Assembly: GCA_028686145.1 (NCBI GenBank)
Contig: JAQUCQ010000208.1
Coordinates: forward strand, 1 to 6,289
Origin: Desulfuromonadaceae bacterium
GTDB lineage: Bacteria > Desulfobacterota > Desulfuromonadia > Geobacterales > Pseudopelobacteraceae
DNA length: 6,289 nt
Reading direction: 5' to 3'
Each line of letters starts with the position of its first letter. Positions within the stretch are counted from its first letter, which is position 1. Below, one piece after another: positions 1 to 6,289 of the stretch. Below the pieces are notes generated by a model, which saw only the letters and a program-made list of their open reading frames with translations, made no database searches and had not been told where the DNA came from. Both the position numbers and the translations under genes were made by a program.

Positions 1-1350
1 GTATTCCCCTGCCTGTTCAACACCTCCATCGTAATGACGGTATTTTCTGACTTCATCAATAAAGAAGAGTGATAGCACCTTGATTCCCATGTGGAAAAGG
101 GTCTGTTCCTTTTCAAGATGTGCCTTGATTGCCTCACGAATCTGGATACGGCGCAAGGTGGATTCATTGACATTACCGGTGGCTTCACCTGCTTCTAATC
201 CCTCACCATTTGAGAAGCTGACGGAGTCTTTTGTTGCGTCAATATCAGCAATCACAAATCCTTTGTACTGTTGCAAGCCACCAGAGAGTTGATAGAGGTC
301 GTCATTTTTGTTGAATTTTTTTGTTTCTAGCTTAATACCGTTCTGATGCTTAACCTCATATTCAATACGGGCAACAGGAGGATGAGCAGATATAAGGATC
401 GAATCAAGATAGAGATAGGCATTGGTGCCGGTTAAGTTCTTTACAGTTATTCCACGAACCTCAATTTTTTTGACAAGCTTCTGATTGTAGGCATCCAGAG
501 CGTCCAGCCGGTGAATTTTATTGTGTTCGGTTTTATGGGTCGCTGAATAACGCAAGATTGCCAGCGGATTGAACTCTTCAAGTGCTTTTGTCGTGGCGGG
601 GCCTTCAAGTTTTTGGGGCTCGTCCAGGATCATGATTGGATGGTTGCTGCTGATAACATCAATCGGCTTGCGTGACTGGAAATCATCTAAACCAACGAGC
701 TCAGTTTGACCCTTTGCATTTGTACGGGGGGTTCCATATATTCGCCTTGCATCAGCCCCTTTCGCAGCAAACGCCTGCACATTAATGATCATTACATTGA
801 TACCGCCATCTGAAGAGAACTGTTCCAGGTGATGCAGTTGCTTTGAATTGTAGATGAAGAAGCGTGCCCGCTTATTGTACTCCTCCATGAAGTGCTCGGC
901 GGTAATCTCGAAAGATTTAGACACACCTTCACGAATTGCAACTGACGGCACAACAACGATAAATTTTGACCATCCATAGCGGCGGTTTAGCTCGAACATG
1001 GTCTTGATGTAGCAGTAGGTTTTACCAGTGCCGGTTTCCATTTCAATATCGAGATTTACCGGACAGGCCTTAGTGATGAAAAGCTTTGTGGACACGGGAA
1101 GATTTTGCCGCTGTTGAACTGTCTGGATATTATCCAGTAGAGGTAGCGAATTTTGCAATTCACGGTTTTTAAAACCTGAATGTGAAAAATCAAATCCACC
1201 TTGGTTTTGTCCTGAGGTAGTTGAAGTGCCGCCCTTACCTGGATCAATACGATAGGTGACACCCTCTGTTTTAGGCTGTCCAGCAAAACAATCGGCAACG
1301 GCGTTGACTGCATCAGTCTGGAAGGACTGTTTCTTGAATTTCAGTTTCAT
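1..1350 (-). CDS. res: type III restriction enzyme Res subunit, 3'-partial
   Basis: ATP-dependent DNA helicase/translocase subunit that joins Mod to cleave unmethylated DNA. I translated it by hand from ATG at 1348-1350: all 450 codons to base 1 are open, so the gene continues beyond the window. Seen in order: FQTDAV (10-15), a Q-motif-like segment; a Gly/Ser/Thr-rich loop (about 37-59); Walker A METGTGKT (104-111); motif Ia around VVVPSVAIREGV (132-143); Walker B ILDEPQ (241-246), with DEPQ the form I recall for Res proteins; motif III SAT (269-271). The segment RRIQIREAIKAHLEKEQ (400-416) followed by VLSLFFIDEV (425-434) matches the familiar inter-lobe part of type III Res. The second RecA lobe and the C-terminal PD-(D/E)XK nuclease are outside, so cleavage competence cannot be judged. 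The start follows the mod TAA by 15 bases, with GGGGA five bases upstream. Full-length family members run to about 900-1,000 residues, so roughly half is present. Confidence 0.95.
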   Translation of the reverse strand, partial: MKLKFKKQSFQTDAVNAVADCFAGQPKTEGVTYRIDPGKGGTSTTSGQNQGGFDFSHSGFKNRELQNSLPLLDNIQTVQQRQNLPVSTKLFITKACPVNLDIEMETGTGKTYCYIKTMFELNRRYGWSKFIVVVPSVAIREGVSKSFEITAEHFMEEYNKRARFFIYNSKQLHHLEQFSSDGGINVMIINVQAFAAKGADARRIYGTPRTNAKGQTELVGLDDFQSRKPIDVISSNHPIMILDEPQKLEGPATTKALEEFNPLAILRYSATHKTEHNKIHRLDALDAYNQKLVKKIEVRGITVKNLTGTNAYLYLDSILISAHPPVARIEYEVKHQNGIKLETKKFNKNDDLYQLSGGLQQYKGFVIADIDATKDSVSFSNGEGLEAGEATGNVNESTLRRIQIREAIKAHLEKEQTLFHMGIKVLSLFFIDEVRKYRHYDGGVEQAGEY

Positions 1351-1355
1351 GGCTA

Positions 1356-1360
1356 TCCCC
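1356..1360 (-). promoter_or_regulatory. ribosome binding site of res
   Basis: GGGGA on the minus strand, five bases before the res ATG, in the 15-base gap after the mod stop. It is a moderate match, weaker than that of mod, which would suit Mod being made in excess over Res so that host DNA is methylated before cleavage starts. The match is seen; the consequence is inferred. Confidence 0.55.
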
Positions 1361-1365
1361 GTACT

Positions 1366-3273
1366 TTAGATTGATTTCACTTCAGTTACAGGTGACAGAA
1401 GTTTGAAAATCTGCTCAACATTGATCTTGACGCTATCGCTGCCAAAGGCATCATCACGGAAGACGACTCGCAAAGGTTTGTGAGCGGCCAACTTCTTGAC
1501 CAGCTCTTCAGTAATACCGGAATCAAAACAGGCAATTAGGGCATTGCTGTCAACAAAGTATACGGCCTTGCCATCAATGGTTTCTTTGGCAATGGGTAAG
1601 GTGAGGTCAAGACCCCAGTCAATGAAAACCTGAAACAGAAGGTCTTCGGGACTTCGATCTGGCTTGATGTGATCTTTGAACAGTTCCAGGTTATCCTGTT
1701 TCAGTTCATCTGGTGTGTAGTAGACATCTTTCATGTTGGAGTTGTCTATTTTGAAAACACGGAAACCAATGTCGAGATTTTTGGTGGTGAGTGGGTTAGC
1801 TTCTTTGATCTTCTTACCGGCACGACGAATACGTTCTTTTCCAATTTCAGCAATGGTTTTATAACCAGCTTTGCAAGCTTCTGATTTTTCCTCACAGGCT
1901 TCGGGGAGTTGTACCATTATAAAATTGCGGTTGCCGTTATCATCTGAGTTTTGTTGCATAACGGCGTGTGCGGTTGTAGCAGAGCCAGAGAAAAAATCTA
2001 AGACAATGCCTCCTTTTTCAGAACTGATAACTCTATTCATCAAATATTGAATCAGTTCAACAGGCTTTGAATAGTTGAAAATTGAAGCACCCAACAATGC
2101 CTCCATTTTTTTGGAAGCATTTGTTGTTGAATAATCATCTATTACGCCACTAGGAGGGTTCAAACGGGTAATTCTGTTTCCATTATTGTCTGCATACAAA
2201 TACTGTTTAGTATATACCTGCCAGTGATTATCACGATCCTTCTTGAACTCAATAAACCCATTAGCTATTCCCCACTCCACTTTCGGTTTTGACCATCTCC
2301 AGCAAGCTCTTTTTGTTCCTTGTGCGGGGAAAACGTCATTACCGTCGGGATCAGTTATCGCATAGTCCAGTGACTGAGAGTATTGGATGCTTGCTTTATT
2401 AAGTTTTTGCAAATAATACGGACCTCTTTCTGATTTGTACTCATCACTAGAAGTATAACGCTCCATATTTGTTACAGGGGTGCCGATGACATCAACGCAT
2501 TCAATTTGTTTGGCATAAACGACAATATGTTCATGTTTAATTCTAAAATAAGAGCTATCAGACCCTCCGCCTCCCTCCTTGTTTTGCCAAATGAGATCAG
2601 CAATTAAATTTCCTTCTCCGAATATTTCATCACAAGCCTTTCTCAAGTTAGTAATTTCGATATCGTTTATAGAAATGAAAATCACACCATCTTCAGAAAG
2701 TAGATTACGTGCCAACTTCAACCTTGAAAAAACCATACTGAGCCAATCGGAATGAAATCTTCCGTTGGCTTCCGTATTAGCTATCAATCTATTACCTTCA
2801 ATATCAAATTGCTTGGAGCGTTCAAAATAGCTTCCAACATCTTCAGCAAAATCATCCTCATAAATAAAATCATTTCCTGTGTTATACGGCGGATCAATGT
2901 AAATCATCTTTATCTTGTTGAGATATGTCTCCTGAAGCAGTTTAAGTGCATCCAGATTATCCCCTTCAATGTAGATATTTCGGGTGTTCTCAAAATCAAC
3001 ACTCTCTTCTTTGCAAGGGCGCAGGGTCTTAGCAATGGGGGCGTTGGCTGTAAGAATTGCCTCGTTTTTGCCAGGCCAATTCAATGTGTAACGCTCCCGT
3101 GGCCCTTCCACCAAGCTGGCTGAAAGCTCCTGGCGCAACAGATCAAAATCCACCACCCGACGCACGGTTCCGTTTTCGTCCCTATCTTCAGTTATACAGT
3201 TGGGAAATAGTGCGGCGATTTTTTCAATATTAGCATCCACCAGATTCGGACTCTGCATCTTTAGGCTATCCAT
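1366..3273 (-). CDS. mod: type III R-M Mod: adenine-N6 DNA methyltransferase
   Basis: Transfers a methyl group from S-adenosylmethionine to adenine N6 in the recognition site, and in type III systems also supplies sequence specificity to Res. Length is 635 residues, normal for Mod. Motif order is the beta class: catalytic motif IV DPPYNTG (127-133) first, then the SAM-binding motif I segment VLDFFSGSA (424-432). IEGDNLDAL (102-110) lies before motif IV, and the run between about 230 and 400 is where the target recognition domain should sit. The C-terminal part (about 500-635, including LLFQVFIDWGLDL) resembles the extra C-terminal domain of type III Mod. ATG at 3271-3273 is chosen because AAGGA lies six bases upstream; Met6 is less well placed. 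The gene follows the DUF4391 stop by 22 bases and precedes res by 15. Codons 92-431 are AT-richer than the ends. No truncation or frameshift is seen, so it should be active. The recognition site cannot be predicted from the sequence alone. Confidence 0.96.
   Translation of the reverse strand: MDSLKMQSPNLVDANIEKIAALFPNCITEDRDENGTVRRVVDFDLLRQELSASLVEGPRERYTLNWPGKNEAILTANAPIAKTLRPCKEESVDFENTRNIYIEGDNLDALKLLQETYLNKIKMIYIDPPYNTGNDFIYEDDFAEDVGSYFERSKQFDIEGNRLIANTEANGRFHSDWLSMVFSRLKLARNLLSEDGVIFISINDIEITNLRKACDEIFGEGNLIADLIWQNKEGGGGSDSSYFRIKHEHIVVYAKQIECVDVIGTPVTNMERYTSSDEYKSERGPYYLQKLNKASIQYSQSLDYAITDPDGNDVFPAQGTKRACWRWSKPKVEWGIANGFIEFKKDRDNHWQVYTKQYLYADNNGNRITRLNPPSGVIDDYSTTNASKKMEALLGASIFNYSKPVELIQYLMNRVISSEKGGIVLDFFSGSATTAHAVMQQNSDDNGNRNFIMVQLPEACEEKSEACKAGYKTIAEIGKERIRRAGKKIKEANPLTTKNLDIGFRVFKIDNSNMKDVYYTPDELKQDNLELFKDHIKPDRSPEDLLFQVFIDWGLDLTLPIAKETIDGKAVYFVDSNALIACFDSGITEELVKKLAAHKPLRVVFRDDAFGSDSVKINVEQIFKLLSPVTEVKSI
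1981..3000 (-). other. AT-rich block covering the catalytic and target-recognition core of mod
   Basis: Hand counting gives about 37% GC over these 1,020 bases. The 60-base lines on either side are 47% (1921-1980) and 53% (3001-3060), and sampled helicase and DUF4391 lines are 47-60%. The block spans Mod residues about 92-431, from just before IEGDNLDAL to the FSG motif, including the expected target recognition domain (roughly 2073-2583). It is not uniform: 2221-2400 rises to about 44%. It may mark a segment exchanged by recombination, or only relaxed composition. Confidence 0.5.
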
Positions 3274-3279
3274 AACATT

Positions 3280-3284
3280 TCCTT
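3280..3284 (-). promoter_or_regulatory. ribosome binding site of mod
   Basis: On the minus strand AAGGA lies six bases before the mod ATG, in the 22-base gap after the DUF4391 stop. It is the strongest Shine-Dalgarno among the three visible starts and decides for Met1 over Met6. The gap is too short to hold a separate promoter, though one could lie inside the DUF4391 gene. Confidence 0.75.
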
Positions 3285-3295
3285 TTGTATCCAGA

Positions 3296-3952
3296 TTATG
3301 ATTTTGTCAGTTCGGTTATTTGAGATTGCAGGTTTCGCACTTTGGCGTTTAACTCCACCTTGCGGTTAAACTGCTTCTCGCTGTTCATCTTTGCTTCAAG
3401 TGCTTTCAGCTCCCGCCGATACTTCCGAATCTGCCTGACACGCTCGACCAGAGATGCGAACGCTTCCCCGTTGCATGGCGGCAGATCAATATAGGTAAGA
3501 AGCATCTGCTCATAAAGTGCTTTCAGGTCAATGGCAACCGGTAGGGGCGTGGCCGGTGTCGTGGCATCTGTCCAACCGGTTTCAAAATATTCTTCTATTA
3601 CCCACGTACCTGATCCATCTTCCGCAGGTCGCTTATAAGCGGCAACACCCTTTACCTGATCTTCATAGCGCAACTGAAAGAATATGGGATAGGGAATCGC
3701 TTTATCAATGACAGACAGAACGTCGGTGCCGAGTTCCGGTACCTTGAGGTCAATCTCGAATATTTGAATTTCCGTGAAGCCATCCCGTGCAGAAAGGTTC
3801 GTGGTATCCGGTGACAATTTATATTTCCAGACAATTTCGCTGATTTGTGAAACGAACTTGTCCTTGATCGACTTAGTTGGTTTGGCGTTGGCGTATATCT
3901 TCGTCTTTGGCAGCACTCGATTGAATGCGGCCTTTTCAGGGTAGATAAACAC
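3296..3952 (-). CDS. DUF4391 domain protein
   Basis: A 218-residue soluble protein that I assign to DUF4391, whose members are around 220-250 residues and have no established biochemical function that I know of. Family-like landmarks are the N-terminal FIYPEKAAFNRVLPKTKIY, a conserved-looking IVWKYKLSPDTTNL (40-53), IPYPIFFQL (86-94) and ETGW (124-127). The C-terminal third (about 168-216) is rich in Lys, Arg, Glu and Leu with heptad-like spacing, suggesting a coiled coil and so a protein-protein contact. No catalytic motif, signal peptide or membrane segment is apparent. The start is GTG at 3950-3952: it keeps the conserved N-terminus, and the next in-frame candidate (GTG at Val13) would remove it. 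It begins two bases after the helicase stop, with only a weak GGGA about 14 bases upstream, so translation probably depends on ribosomes finishing the helicase. That spacing suggests matched production and possibly a shared complex. It ends in TAA. Confidence 0.85.
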   Translation of the reverse strand: MFIYPEKAAFNRVLPKTKIYANAKPTKSIKDKFVSQISEIVWKYKLSPDTTNLSARDGFTEIQIFEIDLKVPELGTDVLSVIDKAIPYPIFFQLRYEDQVKGVAAYKRPAEDGSGTWVIEEYFETGWTDATTPATPLPVAIDLKALYEQMLLTYIDLPPCNGEAFASLVERVRQIRKYRRELKALEAKMNSEKQFNRKVELNAKVRNLQSQITELTKS

Positions 3953-3957
3953 GTTTA
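3950..3957 (-). promoter_or_regulatory. stop-start coupling junction, helicase to DUF4391
   Basis: The helicase stop TAA (3955-3957) is followed after two bases by the GTG start of the DUF4391 gene (3950-3952). There is no good Shine-Dalgarno at normal distance; the nearest purine run, GGGA, is about 14 bases upstream inside the helicase end. This is the layout expected for termination-reinitiation, tying DUF4391 output to helicase translation. The coordinates are seen directly; the coupling is inferred. Confidence 0.6.
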
Positions 3958-6289
3958 AGCAGTTTCCCGCACAACAAGGAATGCGATAAGCTCAAAGTCA
4001 TTCAGGCCACTGATAGTATTGAGCAAGGCAGTTGTGCCGCCACCAGTAAAGAGGCTGTCCAGGTCTTTATCCTCTTTGATGTCAATCATGGAGTGAATGG
4101 ACTGTTCCAGTAAGCGGGAATAGGTCTCCATCTTCCGGCCATCCTGTGTTTCTCGGTTGAATGGCTCATACAGTGAAGGGATTGGCTCGGAACGATCCTT
4201 ACAGGCAGAACGTAGCATATCGAGAATCTTTTTGACCTCAGTATGATTGATGACAACCCCGCCATCGGCATCAATGTAAATCAGATAATAGGGGTGAAGG
4301 CGGTTCTGCTGGTTGATATTCACTCCATTATCAGTGTTACGAAGCACAAAAATTACGCCTGGGTGAAGCCCCTTTTCAGGGTCAACACCAATGACGGCGT
4401 GCATCCCCCTCGGTAGACCGTCCATGCTGCCGTTCGCTTTTACATAATTCACCAAATCCATGCGGAAGTCATTCAAGCCAAGATCAGTGATAGATACACC
4501 GGTTTTTACATCCTCCAGGTCAATGACTTCATCCTGAAGCCGCTGGAGCTGTTCCTTGCGGAAAGCCATGTCATTAGCTTCAGCACTGAGAACATTGTCA
4601 TCACCGGTAGCGGTAACGTCAGATATGACCATGCGGCTTTCAACACGGTTCTTCAAGTTGATGTAATCATCAAGCGAGATGTCAGGCCAGAAATTGACAA
4701 GCTGAATCTTGGCGTTTTTGGAGCCGATGCGGTCAATACGCCCAAACCGCTGAATGATACGAACCGGATTCCAGTGAATGTCGTAGTTCACCAGATAATC
4801 GCAGTCCTGAAGATTCTGTCCTTCTGATATACAATCCGTACCGATAAGAATATCAATCTCAGCCGGTTCTTTCGGGAGAATCATGGCTTTCTCTTTGGAT
4901 ATCGGAGAGAAGAGCGTAAGCAATGATTGATAGTCGTAATGATGCTTGAGCGTTGACTTGCAACTATCGCTGCCGGTGACTTTGGCGGTATGCAAGCCGA
5001 ATTGCTCCTTATTGAATGGAGACAGGTTATTGTAAAGATAAGCGGCTGTATCGGCAAAGGCGGTGAAGATCAATACCTTCTTGTTGCCTGGATTGATCGG
5101 TTCTCTCTGCTTATCAGCTATCAGTTCTTTCAGGTGTTGCAGCTTGGCATCGTCAGGCGGGGTGATTTTCCGCATTTCTGCCAGTAGTTCTATGAAAATC
5201 TCCAGGTCGTTACTGAGATCGAATTTCCATGAATCCAAATCCATATCGGCAAGGCTGATCTTTATCTTGCCGCCAATAGAAGCATCGTCGCTATCCGGTA
5301 TTTCCATGTCATCTTCATCAGCATTTTCAAAGGCCGCTGATAAATCATCAAAGCTGTCGGCAATTCCACTTGCCTTGAATTTGTCAATGGTAGCCAGCGT
5401 CTTTTCAAGCTTTTCCTGCATCATTGCCAGGGTAAGGCGGAATGCCTCAACTGAACTTTCCAAACGTTTCAGAAGATTGACCGTCATGAGAGCCTGGAGA
5501 CTTTTTTCACGGTCGCTCTGTTTCAGACGTGAAATCCCGCCCTTTACTTGGGTGTCATAAGCCTCTTCATATTTGCTGAGACGACTTGCGAGAATGTAAC
5601 GGAATGGTGCATACACAGCCATATTCAGGACAATAAGACGGTTGAATATCTCGTTGAAGTTGATGACATCGGTGCGGTTAGTCAGCGGGCTGTGGTAAGA
5701 AATCGGCTTGAGACGTTGCGGAAATGGCCCGATGTCTTTCATGTCATAGAATTTCTGAATATGTTTGCGGGATCGGGCAATGGTCACGCTGTCGAGCATC
5801 TCGAAAAAGTCGAAATCCAGCACATTGAGAATTGCTGCCGGTGTCCGTTCTTCTGGTGGCAACTTGGCCCATACATTAAATACACCCTGGGCACGGCGGA
5901 ATATATCGTTGATATTTCTCTCTGTTTTGAGCTTCTTGTCTAGGCTTTCCGAATCGCCTTCGTAGGCAAGAGCAAGCTGATTCCGTAAGTCGCTGAAACG
6001 GTTATTAACCGGTGTGGCCGATAACATCAGCACCTTGGTCTTTACGCCAGCCTTGACAACCTTGTTCATCAACTTCTGATAGCGAGTTTCCTTGTCTTTA
6101 TAGGCTTCGTTATTACGGAAGTTATGTGATTCATCAATTACCACCAGATCATAATTGCCCCAGTTAATACGATCAAGCCGTATGCCGAGAGAATAACCAC
6201 GGGTACGTTGCAAGTCGGTATGGCATAGAACATCATAGTTGAAACGATCCTTGGCAAAGATGTTGGTTACTAGGTTCTGATTATAGTTC
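3955..6289 (-). CDS. SNF2-family helicase/ATPase, 5'-partial
   Basis: Large superfamily-2 ATPase expected to translocate on double-stranded DNA. The frame is open through the window edge: 25 further codons can be read upstream of 6213, giving about 777 visible residues, so the true start and the Walker A motif lie outside. Counting from the first full codon (6286-6288), visible motifs are the DEAH-box-like DESH (residues 52-55, bases 6124-6135), motif III SATP (90-93, 6010-6021), motif IV around VLIFTAFADT (near 5041-5090), motif V TDCISEGQNLQ (from 484) and arginine-finger motif VI QRFGRIDR (513-520, 4729-4752). The phrase NYDIHWNPVRIIQRFGRIDR is typical of SNF2/RapA-like helicases, including those with an N-terminal phospholipase-D-like domain; whether such a domain exists here cannot be seen. 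An acidic linker (5284-5331) lies between the two RecA lobes. About 230 residues follow motif VI and are not assigned. It ends in TAA, two bases before the DUF4391 start. Family certain; exact subfamily inferred. Confidence 0.93.
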   Translation of the reverse strand, partial: NYNQNLVTNIFAKDRFNYDVLCHTDLQRTRGYSLGIRLDRINWGNYDLVVIDESHNFRNNEAYKDKETRYQKLMNKVVKAGVKTKVLMLSATPVNNRFSDLRNQLALAYEGDSESLDKKLKTERNINDIFRRAQGVFNVWAKLPPEERTPAAILNVLDFDFFEMLDSVTIARSRKHIQKFYDMKDIGPFPQRLKPISYHSPLTNRTDVINFNEIFNRLIVLNMAVYAPFRYILASRLSKYEEAYDTQVKGGISRLKQSDREKSLQALMTVNLLKRLESSVEAFRLTLAMMQEKLEKTLATIDKFKASGIADSFDDLSAAFENADEDDMEIPDSDDASIGGKIKISLADMDLDSWKFDLSNDLEIFIELLAEMRKITPPDDAKLQHLKELIADKQREPINPGNKKVLIFTAFADTAAYLYNNLSPFNKEQFGLHTAKVTGSDSCKSTLKHHYDYQSLLTLFSPISKEKAMILPKEPAEIDILIGTDCISEGQNLQDCDYLVNYDIHWNPVRIIQRFGRIDRIGSKNAKIQLVNFWPDISLDDYINLKNRVESRMVISDVTATGDDNVLSAEANDMAFRKEQLQRLQDEVIDLEDVKTGVSITDLGLNDFRMDLVNYVKANGSMDGLPRGMHAVIGVDPEKGLHPGVIFVLRNTDNGVNINQQNRLHPYYLIYIDADGGVVINHTEVKKILDMLRSACKDRSEPIPSLYEPFNRETQDGRKMETYSRLLEQSIHSMIDIKEDKDLDSLFTGGGTTALLNTISGLNDFELIAFLVVRETA
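5284..5331 (-). other. acidic linker segment inside the SNF2 helicase
   Basis: Codes for a 16-residue run (visible residues about 320-335) with nine Asp/Glu and no basic residue, including ADEDDMEIPDSDD. It sits between the first RecA lobe (DESH, SATP) and the second (motifs IV-VI), after a helical, Lys/Glu-rich stretch. It is probably a flexible surface insert. A regulatory or partner-binding role is possible but unsupported. Confidence 0.45.

Noticed and set aside
316..472. Seven-base A/T runs in res (about 316-322 and 465-471), and a similar one in mod near 2106-2112, as phase-variation tracts
   Set aside because: Phase-variable type III mod genes usually carry much longer homopolymers or tandem repeats near the 5' end. 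Runs of seven inside Lys-rich codons are common by chance, and all frames are intact.
792..1313. Two short minus-strand frames (792-977 and 1056-1313) that could suggest small genes or a broken res
   Set aside because: Both are out of phase with the continuous 450-codon res frame running from 1350 to 1, which holds Walker A, DEPQ and SAT motifs. They are shadows, and res is not interrupted.
1351..3271. Shared 8-mer GGATAGCC just before the res ATG (1351-1358) and just after the mod ATG (3264-3271)
   Set aside because: Eight bases occurring twice in 6 kb is easily chance. The positions relative to the starts differ, and the flanks do not match.
3274..3295. Possible internal promoter or terminator in the 22-base gap before mod
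   Set aside because: The gap is too short for -35/-10 boxes and is used by the AAGGA ribosome binding site. No GC-rich hairpin followed by a T run is present there or in the other gaps.
5063..5560. Plus-strand open frame of 165 codons, and others at 5548-5943 and 2752-3123
   Set aside because: They lie fully antisense to the helicase and mod genes, whose frames carry clear family motifs. Their translations are Ser/Arg/Cys-rich or Ile/Leu-rich without recognisable domains, as expected of shadow frames.
1..6289. DISARM or BREX assignment
   Set aside because: No DrmA, DrmB (DUF1998), BrxC, PglX or PglZ-like gene is visible. The Mod and Res motifs fit type III restriction-modification directly; only the presence of an SNF2 helicase is shared with class 1 DISARM.

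Overview
This window is a tightly packed bacterial gene cassette read entirely on the minus strand, so transcription runs from high to low coordinates. It looks like part of a chromosomal or island-borne DNA restriction/defence locus. Base composition is middling (about 45-50% GC outside one AT-rich block, by hand counts of sample lines). Nothing fixes the species. The restriction subunit resembles proteobacterial type III Res proteins as I remember them, so a proteobacterium is my weak guess.

In transcription order: (1) 6289-3955, a large SNF2-type helicase/ATPase whose N-terminus lies beyond the window; (2) 3952-3296, a 218-residue DUF4391 protein starting on GTG two bases after the helicase stop; (3) 3273-1366, a 635-residue type III Mod adenine-N6 DNA methyltransferase; (4) 1350-1, the first 450 residues of a type III Res subunit (DEAD-like helicase), cut off by the window edge before its endonuclease domain. 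The gaps are 2, 22 and 15 bases, so this reads as one operon. No stretch over 22 bases is non-coding, and I see no RNA genes, mobile elements, CRISPR, terminator or internal promoter. The promoter must lie beyond 6289.

Mod and Res together form a standard type III restriction-modification pair: Mod recognises and methylates an asymmetric site, and Res joins Mod to translocate or slide and cut unmethylated DNA. The less ordinary part is the pair placed upstream: a second helicase of another superfamily-2 branch and a DUF4391 protein of unknown function, apparently translationally coupled. I infer an expanded type III R-M system in which these two act with Mod/Res, either as an accessory arm or as a separate effector sharing the methyl mark. 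I know of no demonstrated role for DUF4391 here.

The catalytic core of mod (about 1981-3000) is clearly AT-richer than its flanks, with sharp edges, consistent with exchange of the specificity and catalytic segment.
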